Source of the DNA: [Clostridium] aerotolerans DSM 5434
GTDB lineage: Bacteria > Bacillota > Clostridia > Lachnospirales > Lachnospiraceae
Assembly (NCBI RefSeq): GCF_000687555.1
Contig: NZ_JHWJ01000001.1
Span: 124,001-188,000, forward strand
Length of the DNA stretch: 64,000 bases
Reading direction: 5' to 3'
Of this stretch, positions 37,836-47,343 are shown piece by piece. Both the position numbers and the translations under genes were made by a program. Each line of letters opens with the position of its first letter. The stretch's first letter is position 1. The notes under the pieces are model-generated. The model was not told the DNA's origin. It searched no databases and saw only the letters and a program-made list of their open reading frames with translations.

Positions 37836-39218
37836 ATGGCAGATTATTCAAAATTAGCCAAAGATATTGTGGAGCATGTTGGTGGGGAAGAAAATGTAAA
37901 TTCCCTCACCCACTGTATTACAAGGCTTCGTTTTAAATTAAAGGACGAGAGCAAGGCAGATACAGAAACATTAAAAAATATGCAGGGCGTTATTAAGGTA
38001 ATGCAGGCAGCCGGTCAGTACCAGGTCGTTATCGGAAGTGACGTGGAAGATGTATATGACCAGATTTTACTTCAGACTTCTATCAAGGATAGCAGCAAAG
38101 GGGATTCCATGGAAACAGATCAGTCCTCATCTGGTGATAAAAAAGGCAGTATATTGGAAAAAATAACAGATTTAATCTCTGGTATTTTCATGCCCTTTAT
38201 GGGAGCATTCGTCGGAGCAGGACTATTAAAAGGTTTTATCGTACTTTTCACCACCCTGTCTCTGCTTGATAAAACTTCCACCACTTATACCATACTTTAT
38301 GCGGCATCCGATGGTATCTTTTATTTCCTTCCGGTATTCCTGGCATACTGTGCAGCTCAAAAATTTGGCGCTAAGCCATTTATCTCTATGGCAATTGCCT
38401 GCGCCATGTGTTATCCTAGTATGACCGGATTATTTAATGACAAGGAAGCAGTTGTTACATTTTTCTCTATTCCTGTAAAACTGATCAGCTATCCAAGCTC
38501 TGTACTTCCGATTCTTATTACGGTATATGCCCAGTCAAAGCTGGAAAAAGGTTTGACGAAAGTAATTCCTAAGATTGTTCAGAGTCTTATTATTCCGCTG
38601 GTGGATTTTGCAATTGTTTTCCCGCTGGCACTCATTGTTATTGGACCAGTCACTGATGTAATAAGCCGTGTTATAGCCGGAGGAATTCAGGCAGTATTCA
38701 CCTTTTCACCAGCCATTGCAGGATTTTTCCTGGGAACCTTATGGCCTCTGTTTATTGTATTTGGTCTGCATTGGGGCTTCTTACCAATAGCCATAAACAA
38801 TTACTCTGTGTTAGGTTATGATTATATTATGCCGCCTACCTTTGGCGCCAACTTTGGTATTGCAGCAGCTTGTTTGGCAGTATTTTTAAAAACAAGAAAC
38901 AAAGATTTGAAATTAGTATCTGGATCCGCTTCCATTTCAGCTCTTATTGGTGGTGTTACAGAGCCTGGTATCTACGGTGTTCTGATGAAAAACAAGAGAA
39001 TATTTATCTGCATGTGTGTGGTTAACGGACTCAGCGGTATTATTGCTGCTGTAACCGGAAGCATCCGTACAGCTCAGGTTCCTGTCAATGTTTTGACAAT
39101 CCCAGCTCTTTACGCCATGTCAGGCCCAGGAATTGTTGTAGCCATGTTAGTATCCTTTGTAGGAGTATTCCTGGTGACCTACCTCTTTGCTTATAAGAAT
39201 GAGGAACAAACAAAATAA
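37836..39218 (+). CDS. Beta-glucoside PTS permease EIIBC
   Basis: PTS transporter of 460 residues. The EIIB domain (1 to about 85) has the phosphocysteine C27 in LTHCITRLRF. A short hydrophilic linker leads to the EIIC domain, with around ten membrane segments and the conserved GGVTEPGIYG substrate loop. The EIIA domain is not fused; it is encoded separately at 41060. It imports and phosphorylates beta-glucosides and reports sugar state to LicT. GGAGG precedes the ATG. Confidence 0.92.
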   Translation: MADYSKLAKDIVEHVGGEENVNSLTHCITRLRFKLKDESKADTETLKNMQGVIKVMQAAGQYQVVIGSDVEDVYDQILLQTSIKDSSKGDSMETDQSSSGDKKGSILEKITDLISGIFMPFMGAFVGAGLLKGFIVLFTTLSLLDKTSTTYTILYAASDGIFYFLPVFLAYCAAQKFGAKPFISMAIACAMCYPSMTGLFNDKEAVVTFFSIPVKLISYPSSVLPILITVYAQSKLEKGLTKVIPKIVQSLIIPLVDFAIVFPLALIVIGPVTDVISRVIAGGIQAVFTFSPAIAGFFLGTLWPLFIVFGLHWGFLPIAINNYSVLGYDYIMPPTFGANFGIAAACLAVFLKTRNKDLKLVSGSASISALIGGVTEPGIYGVLMKNKRIFICMCVVNGLSGIIAAVTGSIRTAQVPVNVLTIPALYAMSGPGIVVAMLVSFVGVFLVTYLFAYKNEEQTK

Positions 39219-39235
39219 GAATAGGAGATTAAAGC

Positions 39236-41038
39236 ATGCTGAATTTTTCAGAATTATATCCAATCAGTAACCAGGCAAGAATGGCCCACTCCTTGGATGG
39301 TATGTGGAAATTTAGTTTTGATCCAGAGGAAAAAGGATTATCAGAGGGCTGGCAGCACAAGCTGCCAGACTCCATCTCCATGCCGGTTCCAGCCAGCTTT
39401 TCGGATTTTTTTACAACAAAAGAAGAGCGGGATTATTGCGGAGATTTCTGGTATGAGACAGAAGTATTCCTACCAGGAGAATGGAAAAAACAGGAGCTGG
39501 AAATTCGCTTTGGAAGCATCACCCACCGGGCATCAGTTTATTGCAATGGCAATCTGGTAACTGAACATGAAGGCGGTTTCCTTCCAGTGGTCGCCAAAGT
39601 AACAGACCATGTGAAATTTGGTGAAATGAATACCTTTGTGGTGAAAGCCAACAATGAATTAAGTGAAGAGACCCTTCCATGCGGAACCACCATGGTACTG
39701 AGCGATGGAAGAAAACTGGCTAAGCCCTATTTCGACTTTTTCAATTATTCCGGAATTCAAAGAAGTGTATGGCTTGTTTCAAAGCCAAAGGAATCCATTG
39801 AAGATTTCAGCGTAGACTATGAATTAAACGGAGAAGATGCCGTTGTCCGCTACGAGATCATGACCAATGGAACCCATGAGGTTACCTTTGAATTATTGGA
39901 TCAGGAAAAGCAGCCGGTGGCTAAAAGTACTGGAAAGCAGGGAAGCCTTCTTGTTCCGGACGCACATCTGTGGAACGTAGGGAATGCCTATCTTTATCAG
40001 GCAGTTATGCGTATCTGGGATGGGGAAACCTTGATCGATGAGTATTCCTCTAAAATCGGTATCCGTACGGTGAAAATCGAAGGAAAAGAAATAAAGATTA
40101 ACGGCAAGGCTGTTTATCTAAAAGGATTTGGAAAGCATGAAGACTTTGAAGTCATTGGCCGCGGCTTTAACTGGGGCGTTTTAAAACGAGACTTTGAATG
40201 TATGAAATGGACCGGTGCCAATTGTTTTCGTACCAGCCATTATCCATATGCAGAAGAGTGGTATCAGTTTGCAGACGAGGAAGGCTTTTTAATTATTGAT
40301 GAGGTTCCCGCAGTTGGAATGATGAGATCCACCAGAAATTTTGCTGCGGCTGGAACTGGCCAGTATACCGGATTTTTTGAAACTCCTACGGTACCCAATC
40401 TGCAGAAGGCACATCTTCAGGCTGTAGAGGAAATGATTGTAAGGGACAAAAACCATCCTTCTGTCATCGCCTGGAGTCTGTTTAATGAACCAGAAACCAC
40501 CAGTGAGCAGTCTAAGGAATATTTCACTCCAATTTTTGATGCGGCTAGAGCGTTGGACCCTCAGAATCGTCCTATGACTGGTGCCTTTGAAAAGAACAGC
40601 CAGCCGGAACTCTGTAAGTGTTATCAGCTTTGTGATTTTATCTGTTTGAACCGGTATTACGGTTGGTATATCAAAGGAGGACCGGAGCTTGTGGATGCAA
40701 GGGAAGCGTTCTTAATTGAAATGAATAAGTGGAACGATAAAAATCTGAATATACCGTTTGTATTCACTGAATTCGGTACTGACACCATGGCAACGGAACA
40801 CAAACTTCCAAGTATTATGTGGAGCCAGGAGTACCAGAATGAATATCTGGATATGAATTTTGAAATATTTGATCAATTTGATTTTGTACAGGGCGAACTG
40901 GTGTGGAATTTTGCTGATTTCCAGACCACAGAAGGAATCATGCGAGTCAATGGAAACAAAAAAGGAATTTTTACTCGGACAAGACAACCAAAGAGTGCTG
41001 CATTTGTATTAAAGAACCGGTGGGAATCAATGAAATAA
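39236..41038 (+). CDS. uidA: GH2 beta-glucuronidase
   Basis: Cytoplasmic GH2 enzyme of 600 residues: sugar-binding domain, Ig-like domain and TIM barrel. Acid/base E418 is in LFNEPET and nucleophile E512 in FTEFGTDT. The N-x-K motif that recognises the glucuronate carboxylate is present as NKK at 574-576 in NGNKKGIFTR, which separates glucuronidases from beta-galactosidases. It cleaves glucuronides. Its place between two PTS genes is odd, because a uronic acid cannot be phosphorylated at C6. It starts 17 bases after EIIBC. Confidence 0.9.
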   Translation: MLNFSELYPISNQARMAHSLDGMWKFSFDPEEKGLSEGWQHKLPDSISMPVPASFSDFFTTKEERDYCGDFWYETEVFLPGEWKKQELEIRFGSITHRASVYCNGNLVTEHEGGFLPVVAKVTDHVKFGEMNTFVVKANNELSEETLPCGTTMVLSDGRKLAKPYFDFFNYSGIQRSVWLVSKPKESIEDFSVDYELNGEDAVVRYEIMTNGTHEVTFELLDQEKQPVAKSTGKQGSLLVPDAHLWNVGNAYLYQAVMRIWDGETLIDEYSSKIGIRTVKIEGKEIKINGKAVYLKGFGKHEDFEVIGRGFNWGVLKRDFECMKWTGANCFRTSHYPYAEEWYQFADEEGFLIIDEVPAVGMMRSTRNFAAAGTGQYTGFFETPTVPNLQKAHLQAVEEMIVRDKNHPSVIAWSLFNEPETTSEQSKEYFTPIFDAARALDPQNRPMTGAFEKNSQPELCKCYQLCDFICLNRYYGWYIKGGPELVDAREAFLIEMNKWNDKNLNIPFVFTEFGTDTMATEHKLPSIMWSQEYQNEYLDMNFEIFDQFDFVQGELVWNFADFQTTEGIMRVNGNKKGIFTRTRQPKSAAFVLKNRWESMK

Positions 41039-41059
41039 GCATGTAAAGGGATGATTATA

Positions 41060-41590
41060 ATGGGATTTTTAAATAATCTATTTGGTAACAAAGAAAAAAA
41101 TATATCAGAAGCTCCAGCTGCAAAAAGTATCATCTGTGAGCCAAACACCATCTACAGCCCCTTAAAGGGGACCGTAATTCCCCTGGCTGAGGTCAGTGAT
41201 CCTGTGTTTGCAGAAGAAGTGATGGGTCCTGGCGTTGGCATTGAACCAGAGGAAGGCAAGCTGTATGCTCCCGTAGATGGAGAGATTATATCTGTATTTC
41301 CTACGGGACATGCCATCGGCATGAAAACGGCAGATGGAATGGAGGTCTTACTTCATATCGGCATAGATACGGTACAATTAGAGGGAGATGGTTTTCAGGC
41401 TTTTGTAAAGCAGGGAGATCATGTAAAGGCAGGGGAGCTGCTGGTTGAATTTGATTGTGCTAAAATAAAAGAAAAAGGCTATCAGACAACAACTATGGTT
41501 CTGGTGCCCAATGCCGCTTTACTTGGTACTATGAGCCAGCCTCATATCGGTAAGGTAGAAGTACTGGAGCAGATATTTAATTTTCAGTAA
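41060..41590 (+). CDS. PTS EIIA component, glucose family
   Basis: Single-domain EIIA(Glc)-like phosphocarrier of 176 residues. Active histidine H99 is in VLLHIGIDTV, with partner H84 in PTGHAIG. It passes phosphate from HPr to the separate EIIBC. ATG at 41060 has AAAGGGA at an ideal distance; an earlier in-frame ATG at 41051 is too close to it. Last gene of the operon. Confidence 0.92.
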   Translation: MGFLNNLFGNKEKNISEAPAAKSIICEPNTIYSPLKGTVIPLAEVSDPVFAEEVMGPGVGIEPEEGKLYAPVDGEIISVFPTGHAIGMKTADGMEVLLHIGIDTVQLEGDGFQAFVKQGDHVKAGELLVEFDCAKIKEKGYQTTTMVLVPNAALLGTMSQPHIGKVEVLEQIFNFQ

Positions 41591-41632
41591 CTGCTTTTGA
41601 GGGGAGCCAAAAGGTTCTGCTGTCATTTAAGG

Positions 41633-41678
41633 ATAACGAATCAGCCACTATGGAAAGTAAGGCTGGTTCGTTATTTTT
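41633..41678 (+). terminator. Terminator after EIIA gene
   Basis: ATAACGAATCAGCC and GGCTGGTTCGTTAT pair with one mismatch and are followed by TTTTTA. Confidence 0.85.
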
Positions 41679-41758
41679 ATGAATTGATCAATTATTATCA
41701 GAATCGAATTGTTAATATCTGACATACTAACCTTGAATCTTTATGAATGGAGGCTATT

Positions 41759-43669
41759 ATGACAGAAGCAATTTTAGAAAAGACAAAGGGGCGCGTAAGC
41801 TACCACGATTCCGTAGAAGAGATGCTCATTCGGATAAGAGATGATGGATTGTCCAGTGTGTTTTCCAGATTTGATGAACAGGAAAAAATTCGATGCAAGT
41901 TTTGCTTACAGGGTTTAAGTTGTCAGTTGTGTACCAACGGGCCATGCAGGATTAATGAACAGAAAGGCCCGGAAAAAGGTGCCTGTGGAATTGGTCCGGA
42001 TGCCATGGCAATGAGAAATCTCCTTATGAGAAATATTATGGGAGCAGCCACCTATGCACATCATGCCTATGAAGCATTTCGAACCTTAAAAGAGACCGGA
42101 AAGGGCAACACCACGTTTCAGATTACAGATGTGGATAAGCTAAAATGGATGTGCGAAAAAACAGGAATCGATACAAACCAGAACGTAAATCAGATGGCAA
42201 CCTGTCTTGCGGAACTCTTAGACAGGGAGATGAAATTAAATCCTGACCATGAAAGCATTATGGTAGAAGCCTTTGCACCAAAAAAGCGGAAAAAGATATG
42301 GAGAGATTTAAACATCTATCCATCTGGAATCGAGCATGAAGTGCAAAACAGCATTGCAAGCTGCCTGACCAATGTTGATGGAGATTATGTATCTTTGGCG
42401 AAAAAGGCACTTCGCCTTGGATTATCTACGATTTACACCGCCCAGATCGGTCTTGAGATGACCCAGGATATCCTGTTTGGAACGCCAAAGCCCCATGAGG
42501 TGGATGTTGATCTTGGTATTATGGATCCGGACTATGTAAATATTGCATTTAACGGACATCAGCCATGGATTGGAGCAGCAGCGTTACAATTAGCCAAAAC
42601 AGAAGAATTTCAGAAGCTGGCAAGACAGTCAGGAGCCAAAGGAATTCATATCGTAGGTTCTATTGAGACCGGGCAGGAATTGCTTCAAAGATTTGAGGTT
42701 GACGACGTATTTATCGGTCTTATGGGAAACTGGTTAGCCATAGAGCCATTTTTAGCCACTGGTACGGTAGATGCATTTGTCATGGAAGAGAACTGTTCTC
42801 CTCCAGCCATTGATCAGTATGCAGAAAAGTATCAGGTGGCCCTGGTAAGTGTAAGCACCATCATAGGAGTACCTGGAACCGAGCACGAGATGCCATATTA
42901 TCCTCAGAAGGCAGCGGAGATGGCGGAAAAATGCATTCACGTAGCGATTGAGAACTTTAAAAAACGTCATAATAAAATCAAGCCAATGGTTCCTCACCAT
43001 AAGCAGAAAGCAATCGCAGGTTTTTCTACCGAAGCAGTTTTAAATGCAGTGGGGAATGATTTAAATGCTTTAGTTGATGTGATTGCAAAAGGACAAATAA
43101 AGGGAATCGTTGCGCTGGCCAACTGCTCCACACTGAGAAACGGTCCTCAGGACTGGAATACAGTAAATCTAACAAAGGAACTGATTAAAAAGGATATACT
43201 GGTCGTTGCAGGCGGCTGCGGAAATCACGGTCTTGAAGTAGCAGGAATGTGTAATTTAGACGCCATCAACCAGGCTGGGGAGGGGCTTAAGGCAGTATGC
43301 AGTGCCCTTAAAATTCCACCGGTCTTAAGCTTTGGAACCTGTACGGATACCGGAAGGGTTTCCATGCTTGTAACAGCTTTGGCTGACCATCTGGATGTGG
43401 ATATATCAGACCTTCCTATCGCTGTGACAGCACCGGAGTGGATGGAACAGAAGGCAACTATTGATGGCGTATTTGCTGTGGCATACGGCGCATATACTCA
43501 TCTTTCTCCTACACCTTTTATTACGGGCGCGCCAAAGCTCGTGAAGCTTCTTACAGAAGATGTAGAGAGTTTGACTGGCGGTAAAGTCGCATTGGGAGAT
43601 GATCCCGAACAGGTGGCTAATGATATCGAAAGCCACATTATGAAGAAGAGACAAAAAATGGGATTATAA
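41759..43669 (+). CDS. cooS: Divergent CooS-type carbon monoxide dehydrogenase
   Basis: Ni-Fe CO dehydrogenase family protein of 636 residues. ATG at 41759 is preferred, since GGAGG ends 5 nt before it. Five of six canonical C-cluster ligands align: His in FNGHQPW, Cys in EENCSPP, ALANCST, AGGCGNH and FGTCTD. The sixth, normally in GICCTG, is replaced by GSIETG (codons 42656-42673), so no cysteine is available there. The N-terminal cluster motif CKFCLQGLSCQLCTNGPC keeps the B-cluster cysteines but replaces the canonical C-x7-C D-cluster pair by C-x2-C. CO oxidation cannot be assumed; a divergent clade with altered cluster chemistry is likely. No cooF, cooC or acetyl-CoA synthase gene is adjacent. 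Confidence 0.85.
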   Translation: MTEAILEKTKGRVSYHDSVEEMLIRIRDDGLSSVFSRFDEQEKIRCKFCLQGLSCQLCTNGPCRINEQKGPEKGACGIGPDAMAMRNLLMRNIMGAATYAHHAYEAFRTLKETGKGNTTFQITDVDKLKWMCEKTGIDTNQNVNQMATCLAELLDREMKLNPDHESIMVEAFAPKKRKKIWRDLNIYPSGIEHEVQNSIASCLTNVDGDYVSLAKKALRLGLSTIYTAQIGLEMTQDILFGTPKPHEVDVDLGIMDPDYVNIAFNGHQPWIGAAALQLAKTEEFQKLARQSGAKGIHIVGSIETGQELLQRFEVDDVFIGLMGNWLAIEPFLATGTVDAFVMEENCSPPAIDQYAEKYQVALVSVSTIIGVPGTEHEMPYYPQKAAEMAEKCIHVAIENFKKRHNKIKPMVPHHKQKAIAGFSTEAVLNAVGNDLNALVDVIAKGQIKGIVALANCSTLRNGPQDWNTVNLTKELIKKDILVVAGGCGNHGLEVAGMCNLDAINQAGEGLKAVCSALKIPPVLSFGTCTDTGRVSMLVTALADHLDVDISDLPIAVTAPEWMEQKATIDGVFAVAYGAYTHLSPTPFITGAPKLVKLLTEDVESLTGGKVALGDDPEQVANDIESHIMKKRQKMGL

Positions 43670-43677
43670 AATAATTT

Positions 43678-43739
43678 AATAACCGCTTTTTTACCTATGT
43701 TTTCTTTGAAACATCATGTAAACAAGCGGTTATTTTTTA
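43678..43739 (+). terminator. Terminator after cooS
   Basis: AATAACCGCTT and AAGCGGTTATT are perfectly complementary around a long loop, followed by TTTTA. Confidence 0.8.
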
Positions 43740-43886
43740 TGTCAGGTCTTTCATATGAGAGAGGACATAGAGCTTTATTTTCCAGATTCTGGAGCTGTAG
43801 TGCCAACGTCTTGCCTTATCATCGGATTTAGGCTATACTGATTCTCGTATTACATCATTATAGTGAGAAAAGGAAATGTGAGTCTT

Positions 43887-44525
43887 ATGTCCATAGAGAT
43901 AAAAAATAAAACAGCCATTCCCCGCTACCAGCAGATTGCAGTTGAGGTTGCGGCACGAATTGCCAACGGAGAATATCCGGAGGGAGAGAAAATTTATGCC
44001 CGTTCCTCCCTTGCCAGCCAATACAGTGTGTCCCCGGAGACCGCCCGTAGGGCAATTTGCATCTTAAGCGATCTTGGAATTGTTACTTCCGAAAAGGGAA
44101 ACGGTATTATTATCAGGTCCCAGAAAAAGGCGGCAGAATACATTCAGCAAAACGGCAAGAGGCAGACCATTGATACCATTAAAGAAAATCTTTTAAAGAG
44201 TGTGAGCCGTCAGAAGCAGGAAATGGAGATTTTAAATGATTGTTTGAAGGATTTAATTGAGGCTTCAGTACATTTCCGTTCCATGAATCCGTTTATGCCA
44301 TTTGAAATAAAAATCACAAAGGATTGTATCTATTTGAACCAAACGGTCACGGAAATACAATTCTGGCAGCGTACAGGTGCCACGGTCATAGGTGTCAGCA
44401 GAAACGATATCATTATGAAATCGCCAGGACCATACGTTGCATTATCGGAGAACGATACCATATATTTTGTTACTCAGGATGATACGTCAGACAGGGTAAA
44501 AGAATTTTTATATCCACCCCAATAA
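43887..44525 (+). CDS. busR: GntR-TrkA_C regulator, BusR-like
   Basis: Regulator of 212 residues: N-terminal GntR winged helix (PRYQQIAVEVAARIANGEYPEGEKI; YSVSPETARRAI), a coiled-coil middle and a C-terminal RCK_C/TrkA_C domain (TGATVIGVSRNDII...VALSENDTIYFV). This is the domain layout of BusR, the c-di-AMP-sensing repressor of osmolyte uptake in streptococci and lactococci. The osmolyte ABC genes directly downstream support the assignment. ATG at 43887 was chosen; GTG at 43878 or 43863 is also possible. Ligand and target are inferred from homologous architecture. Confidence 0.8.
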   Translation: MSIEIKNKTAIPRYQQIAVEVAARIANGEYPEGEKIYARSSLASQYSVSPETARRAICILSDLGIVTSEKGNGIIIRSQKKAAEYIQQNGKRQTIDTIKENLLKSVSRQKQEMEILNDCLKDLIEASVHFRSMNPFMPFEIKITKDCIYLNQTVTEIQFWQRTGATVIGVSRNDIIMKSPGPYVALSENDTIYFVTQDDTSDRVKEFLYPPQ

Positions 44526-44538
44526 TCCTTATTTTATC

Positions 44539-44572
44539 AGGCTTGGAGCCGAAATGCTCCAGGCTTTTTTCG
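44539..44572 (+). terminator. Terminator after busR
   Basis: AGGCTTGGAGC and GCTCCAGGCTT form a hairpin with a short loop, then TTTTTCG. It separates the regulator from its presumed target operon. Confidence 0.8.
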
Positions 44573-44581
44573 TGCTCTGAT

Positions 44582-44625
44582 TTGACAAAGTAACAACTTT
44601 ACAATATAATTAAGTTGTTACTTTG
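44582..44625 (+). promoter_or_regulatory. Consensus promoter inside a perfect palindromic operator
   Basis: TTGACA (44582-44587), 17-bp spacer and TATAAT (44605-44610) are a perfect sigma-A promoter. A 14-bp perfect inverted repeat, CAAAGTAACAACTT (44586-44599) and AAGTTGTTACTTTG (44612-44625), brackets the -10 box and overlaps the -35 end. A repressor bound here would block polymerase. The BusR-like protein encoded just upstream is the obvious candidate. Confidence 0.85.
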
Positions 44626-44644
44626 TTCAGAAGGAGGCAAAATT

Positions 44645-45778
44645 ATGATACAATTTGAACGAATTTCAAAGCGATATAAGACTAAACAAGTTCTTAATGA
44701 AGTTACATTTACGATTAAAAGTGGCAGTCTGGTGGCTGTTATTGGAGAAAGTGGCTGCGGTAAGACAACACTTCTAAAGATGATCAATCGTCTGATTAAG
44801 CCCACATCGGGCACGATTTCCATTGATGGTAAAAGCATAAACAGTATGGATGAGGTGGCTTTAAGAAGGAGTATCGGCTACGTCATACAGCAGACCGGAC
44901 TGTTTCCTCATATGACAGTGAAGGAAAATATCGAGTTGATTCCAAAGCTGGAAAAAAGAGATGCAGCAGACATTGAAAAAAATACGGAACAGCTGATGCA
45001 GATGGTGGGCCTTGACTGTAACGAGTTTTTACACCGTTATCCAACAGAGCTTAGTGGCGGTCAGCAGCAGAGAGTGGGGGTTGCCAGAGCGTTTGCCATT
45101 GATCCGAATATTATTCTCATGGATGAACCCTTTTCAGCGCTTGACCCCATGACAAGGTCTGACCTTCAAGATGAGCTGGTGCAGCTCCAGGCAAAGCTTA
45201 AAAAGACCATTGTTTTTGTGACACATGACATGGATGAGGCCATTAAAATTGCAGATATGATCTGCATTATGAAGGACGGTGATGTTCTTCAATACGACAC
45301 GCCGGAGAATATTTTAAACAACCCCAAGGATGAATTCGTATCGAACTTCGTAGGGAAGAACAGAATCTGGTCTTCGCCGGAGTATATAAAAGTATCCGAT
45401 ATCATGATTGAGAATCCGGTCATTGCATTCAGAGATCTGTCTGTTTTAAAATGCATTGATAAAATGCGGCATAACAAAGTAGACAGTCTCCTGATCGTGG
45501 ATCGTGCCACAAGACATCTGGAAGGGATCGTAAAGGCCAAAAGGCTGAGGGGAGTGGAAGACAGGACCCGTCTGGCAGAGGAATATATGTATGAAGATTA
45601 TCCGTCTCTGTTACCAGATCAATGTATTCTGGATGCATTGAAAATAGTAACGGAAAACCAGGTATCCACAGTTCCCGTGGTGGATGAGGAAAAACGCTTA
45701 AAGGGTCTCATCACACGAACCAGTCTGGTCACCACGTTGAGCCAGCAGTATTTTGACTATGAAGGAGGAGAGGCATAA
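44645..45778 (+). CDS. opuCA: OpuC-type osmolyte ABC transporter ATPase with CBS domains
   Basis: ATPase of 377 residues: Walker A GESGCGKTT, signature LSGGQQQRV, Walker B ILMDEPFSALDP. A C-terminal pair of CBS domains (about 255-370) is typical of glycine betaine/carnitine/choline ATPases and senses ionic strength or nucleotides. ATG at 45-nt spacing from the promoter has AAGGAGG. It is followed by the permease-binding protein fusion with a 1-nt overlap. Confidence 0.92.
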   Translation: MIQFERISKRYKTKQVLNEVTFTIKSGSLVAVIGESGCGKTTLLKMINRLIKPTSGTISIDGKSINSMDEVALRRSIGYVIQQTGLFPHMTVKENIELIPKLEKRDAADIEKNTEQLMQMVGLDCNEFLHRYPTELSGGQQQRVGVARAFAIDPNIILMDEPFSALDPMTRSDLQDELVQLQAKLKKTIVFVTHDMDEAIKIADMICIMKDGDVLQYDTPENILNNPKDEFVSNFVGKNRIWSSPEYIKVSDIMIENPVIAFRDLSVLKCIDKMRHNKVDSLLIVDRATRHLEGIVKAKRLRGVEDRTRLAEEYMYEDYPSLLPDQCILDALKIVTENQVSTVPVVDEEKRLKGLITRTSLVTTLSQQYFDYEGGEA

Positions 45779-47343
45779 TGAGTTTTATACAATATTTAGG
45801 AAGTGAATATCCTCAAATCATTTCATTATTAATAGAACATTTAAAGCTGACTGCTATTTCAGTTGGTCTGGCTATCTTGATCGGCGTACCTCTTGGCATC
45901 TTCATCTCTTATGCATCGAAAGCCGGGAAACCGGTTTTATCCATTGCCAATATCATTCAGGCGATTCCCAGTATGGCCCTTTTGGGTTTCATGATTCCTC
46001 TCTTTGGAATCGGAACGGTTCCGGCTGTGGCAGCAGTGGTTCTTTATTCCCTGCTTCCCATTATTAAAAATACTTATACGGGAATTGAGAGCATCAATCC
46101 CCAGACTCTGGAAGCTGCCAAGGGAATTGGTCTGACACCTCTTCAGGTGCTGACAAAGGTGCAGATACCAATGGCACTTCCGGTCATCATGGCAGGGGTG
46201 CGTATTGCTTCCGTAACCGCAGTAGGGCTTATGACCATGGCAGCATTTATCGGAGCCGGAGGTCTTGGCTATCTCGTTTTCTCCGGAATAAGGACAGTGA
46301 ACAACAACCAGATTCTAGCTGGAGCCATACCAGCCTGTCTGCTTGCACTGATGGTTGATTTTCTAATTGGCCTGGTAGAAAAGCTAGTAACGCCTATAAG
46401 TCTCCAAAAAGGAGATACAGCGTCTAAGAAGAAAAAGAGAACCGTTCAGAAAGCAGGAATTAGTGTGGCTGCACTGATGCTTGCAGGAATCTTTGTATTT
46501 ACCTCTCTGGGAGGCAGTATGCAAGGCTCCCGGACTATTTCCATAGGCTCCAAGGATTTTACAGAGCAGGAGATCGTAGGAAATATGCTGGCGGATCTCA
46601 TCGAGGATCGTACCGATATTTCTGTTAACAGAAGGCTGAACCTTGGAGGGACTCAGGTATGCTTTGGAGCATTGAAAAGTGGCGACATTGACCTCTATGT
46701 GGAATATAGTGGAACAGCTTATACCGATACGCTTAAGCATCAGCCCATCAGCGACACGGATAAGGTCTATGAGACGGTAAAGGATGAATTAAAAGAAATT
46801 TATAATATCGATGTATTAAAGCAAATGAATTTTAATAACACGTATGTAATTGCAGTAACTCAGGAGACAGCAGAAAAGTACGGCTTTAAGACCATCAGTG
46901 ATTTTGCAAAGAAGGCGGGCAGTATGACCTCAGGGCTGACCTTTGAATTTACCAACCGGGAGGATGGTCTTTCCGGGCTTCAAAAGACTTATGGTTTCCA
47001 GATTGGGCGAAACATTACCTTAGACAACGCTCCCCGCTATTCAGCCCTGCAAAAAGGTGACGTAGATGTGATCGACGCCTTTGCAACAGACGGTCTTTTG
47101 AAAAAATTCAATTTAGTATCTCTAAAGGATGATCAAAATTTCTTCCCGCCTTATTATGCAATGCCGATTATCCGTGGAGAGGCACTGGAGAAATACCCGG
47201 AAATCCCTGCGATTTTGGAAGAATTAAATCCACTGTTGACAGACGAGGTCATGGGCGAACTGAACTATAAGGTAGATGAATTACAGCAGTCACCGGCAGA
47301 GGTTGCCCGCGAATTTTTAAAGGACCATGGACTGATATCATGA
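45778..47343 (+). CDS. Osmolyte ABC permease fused to substrate-binding domain
   Basis: Fusion of 521 residues. Residues 1 to about 210 are an OpuCB-type permease with EAA-like loop EAAKGIGLTPLQVLTKVQIP. A membrane segment near 230-250 leads to an external OpuCC/OsmF-type binding domain (SKDFTEQEIVGNMLADLIE; LYVEYSGTAYTD). Fused permease-receptors allow the binding domain to stay tethered. Together with the CBS-ATPase it imports glycine betaine or a related compound during salt stress. Confidence 0.92.
   Translation: MSFIQYLGSEYPQIISLLIEHLKLTAISVGLAILIGVPLGIFISYASKAGKPVLSIANIIQAIPSMALLGFMIPLFGIGTVPAVAAVVLYSLLPIIKNTYTGIESINPQTLEAAKGIGLTPLQVLTKVQIPMALPVIMAGVRIASVTAVGLMTMAAFIGAGGLGYLVFSGIRTVNNNQILAGAIPACLLALMVDFLIGLVEKLVTPISLQKGDTASKKKKRTVQKAGISVAALMLAGIFVFTSLGGSMQGSRTISIGSKDFTEQEIVGNMLADLIEDRTDISVNRRLNLGGTQVCFGALKSGDIDLYVEYSGTAYTDTLKHQPISDTDKVYETVKDELKEIYNIDVLKQMNFNNTYVIAVTQETAEKYGFKTISDFAKKAGSMTSGLTFEFTNREDGLSGLQKTYGFQIGRNITLDNAPRYSALQKGDVDVIDAFATDGLLKKFNLVSLKDDQNFFPPYYAMPIIRGEALEKYPEIPAILEELNPLLTDEVMGELNYKVDELQQSPAEVAREFLKDHGLIS

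Noticed and set aside
41759-43669. Calling the CooS homologue a hybrid cluster protein
   Set aside because: Most of the canonical CODH ligands and the B-cluster cysteines align with CooS; only one site is altered.
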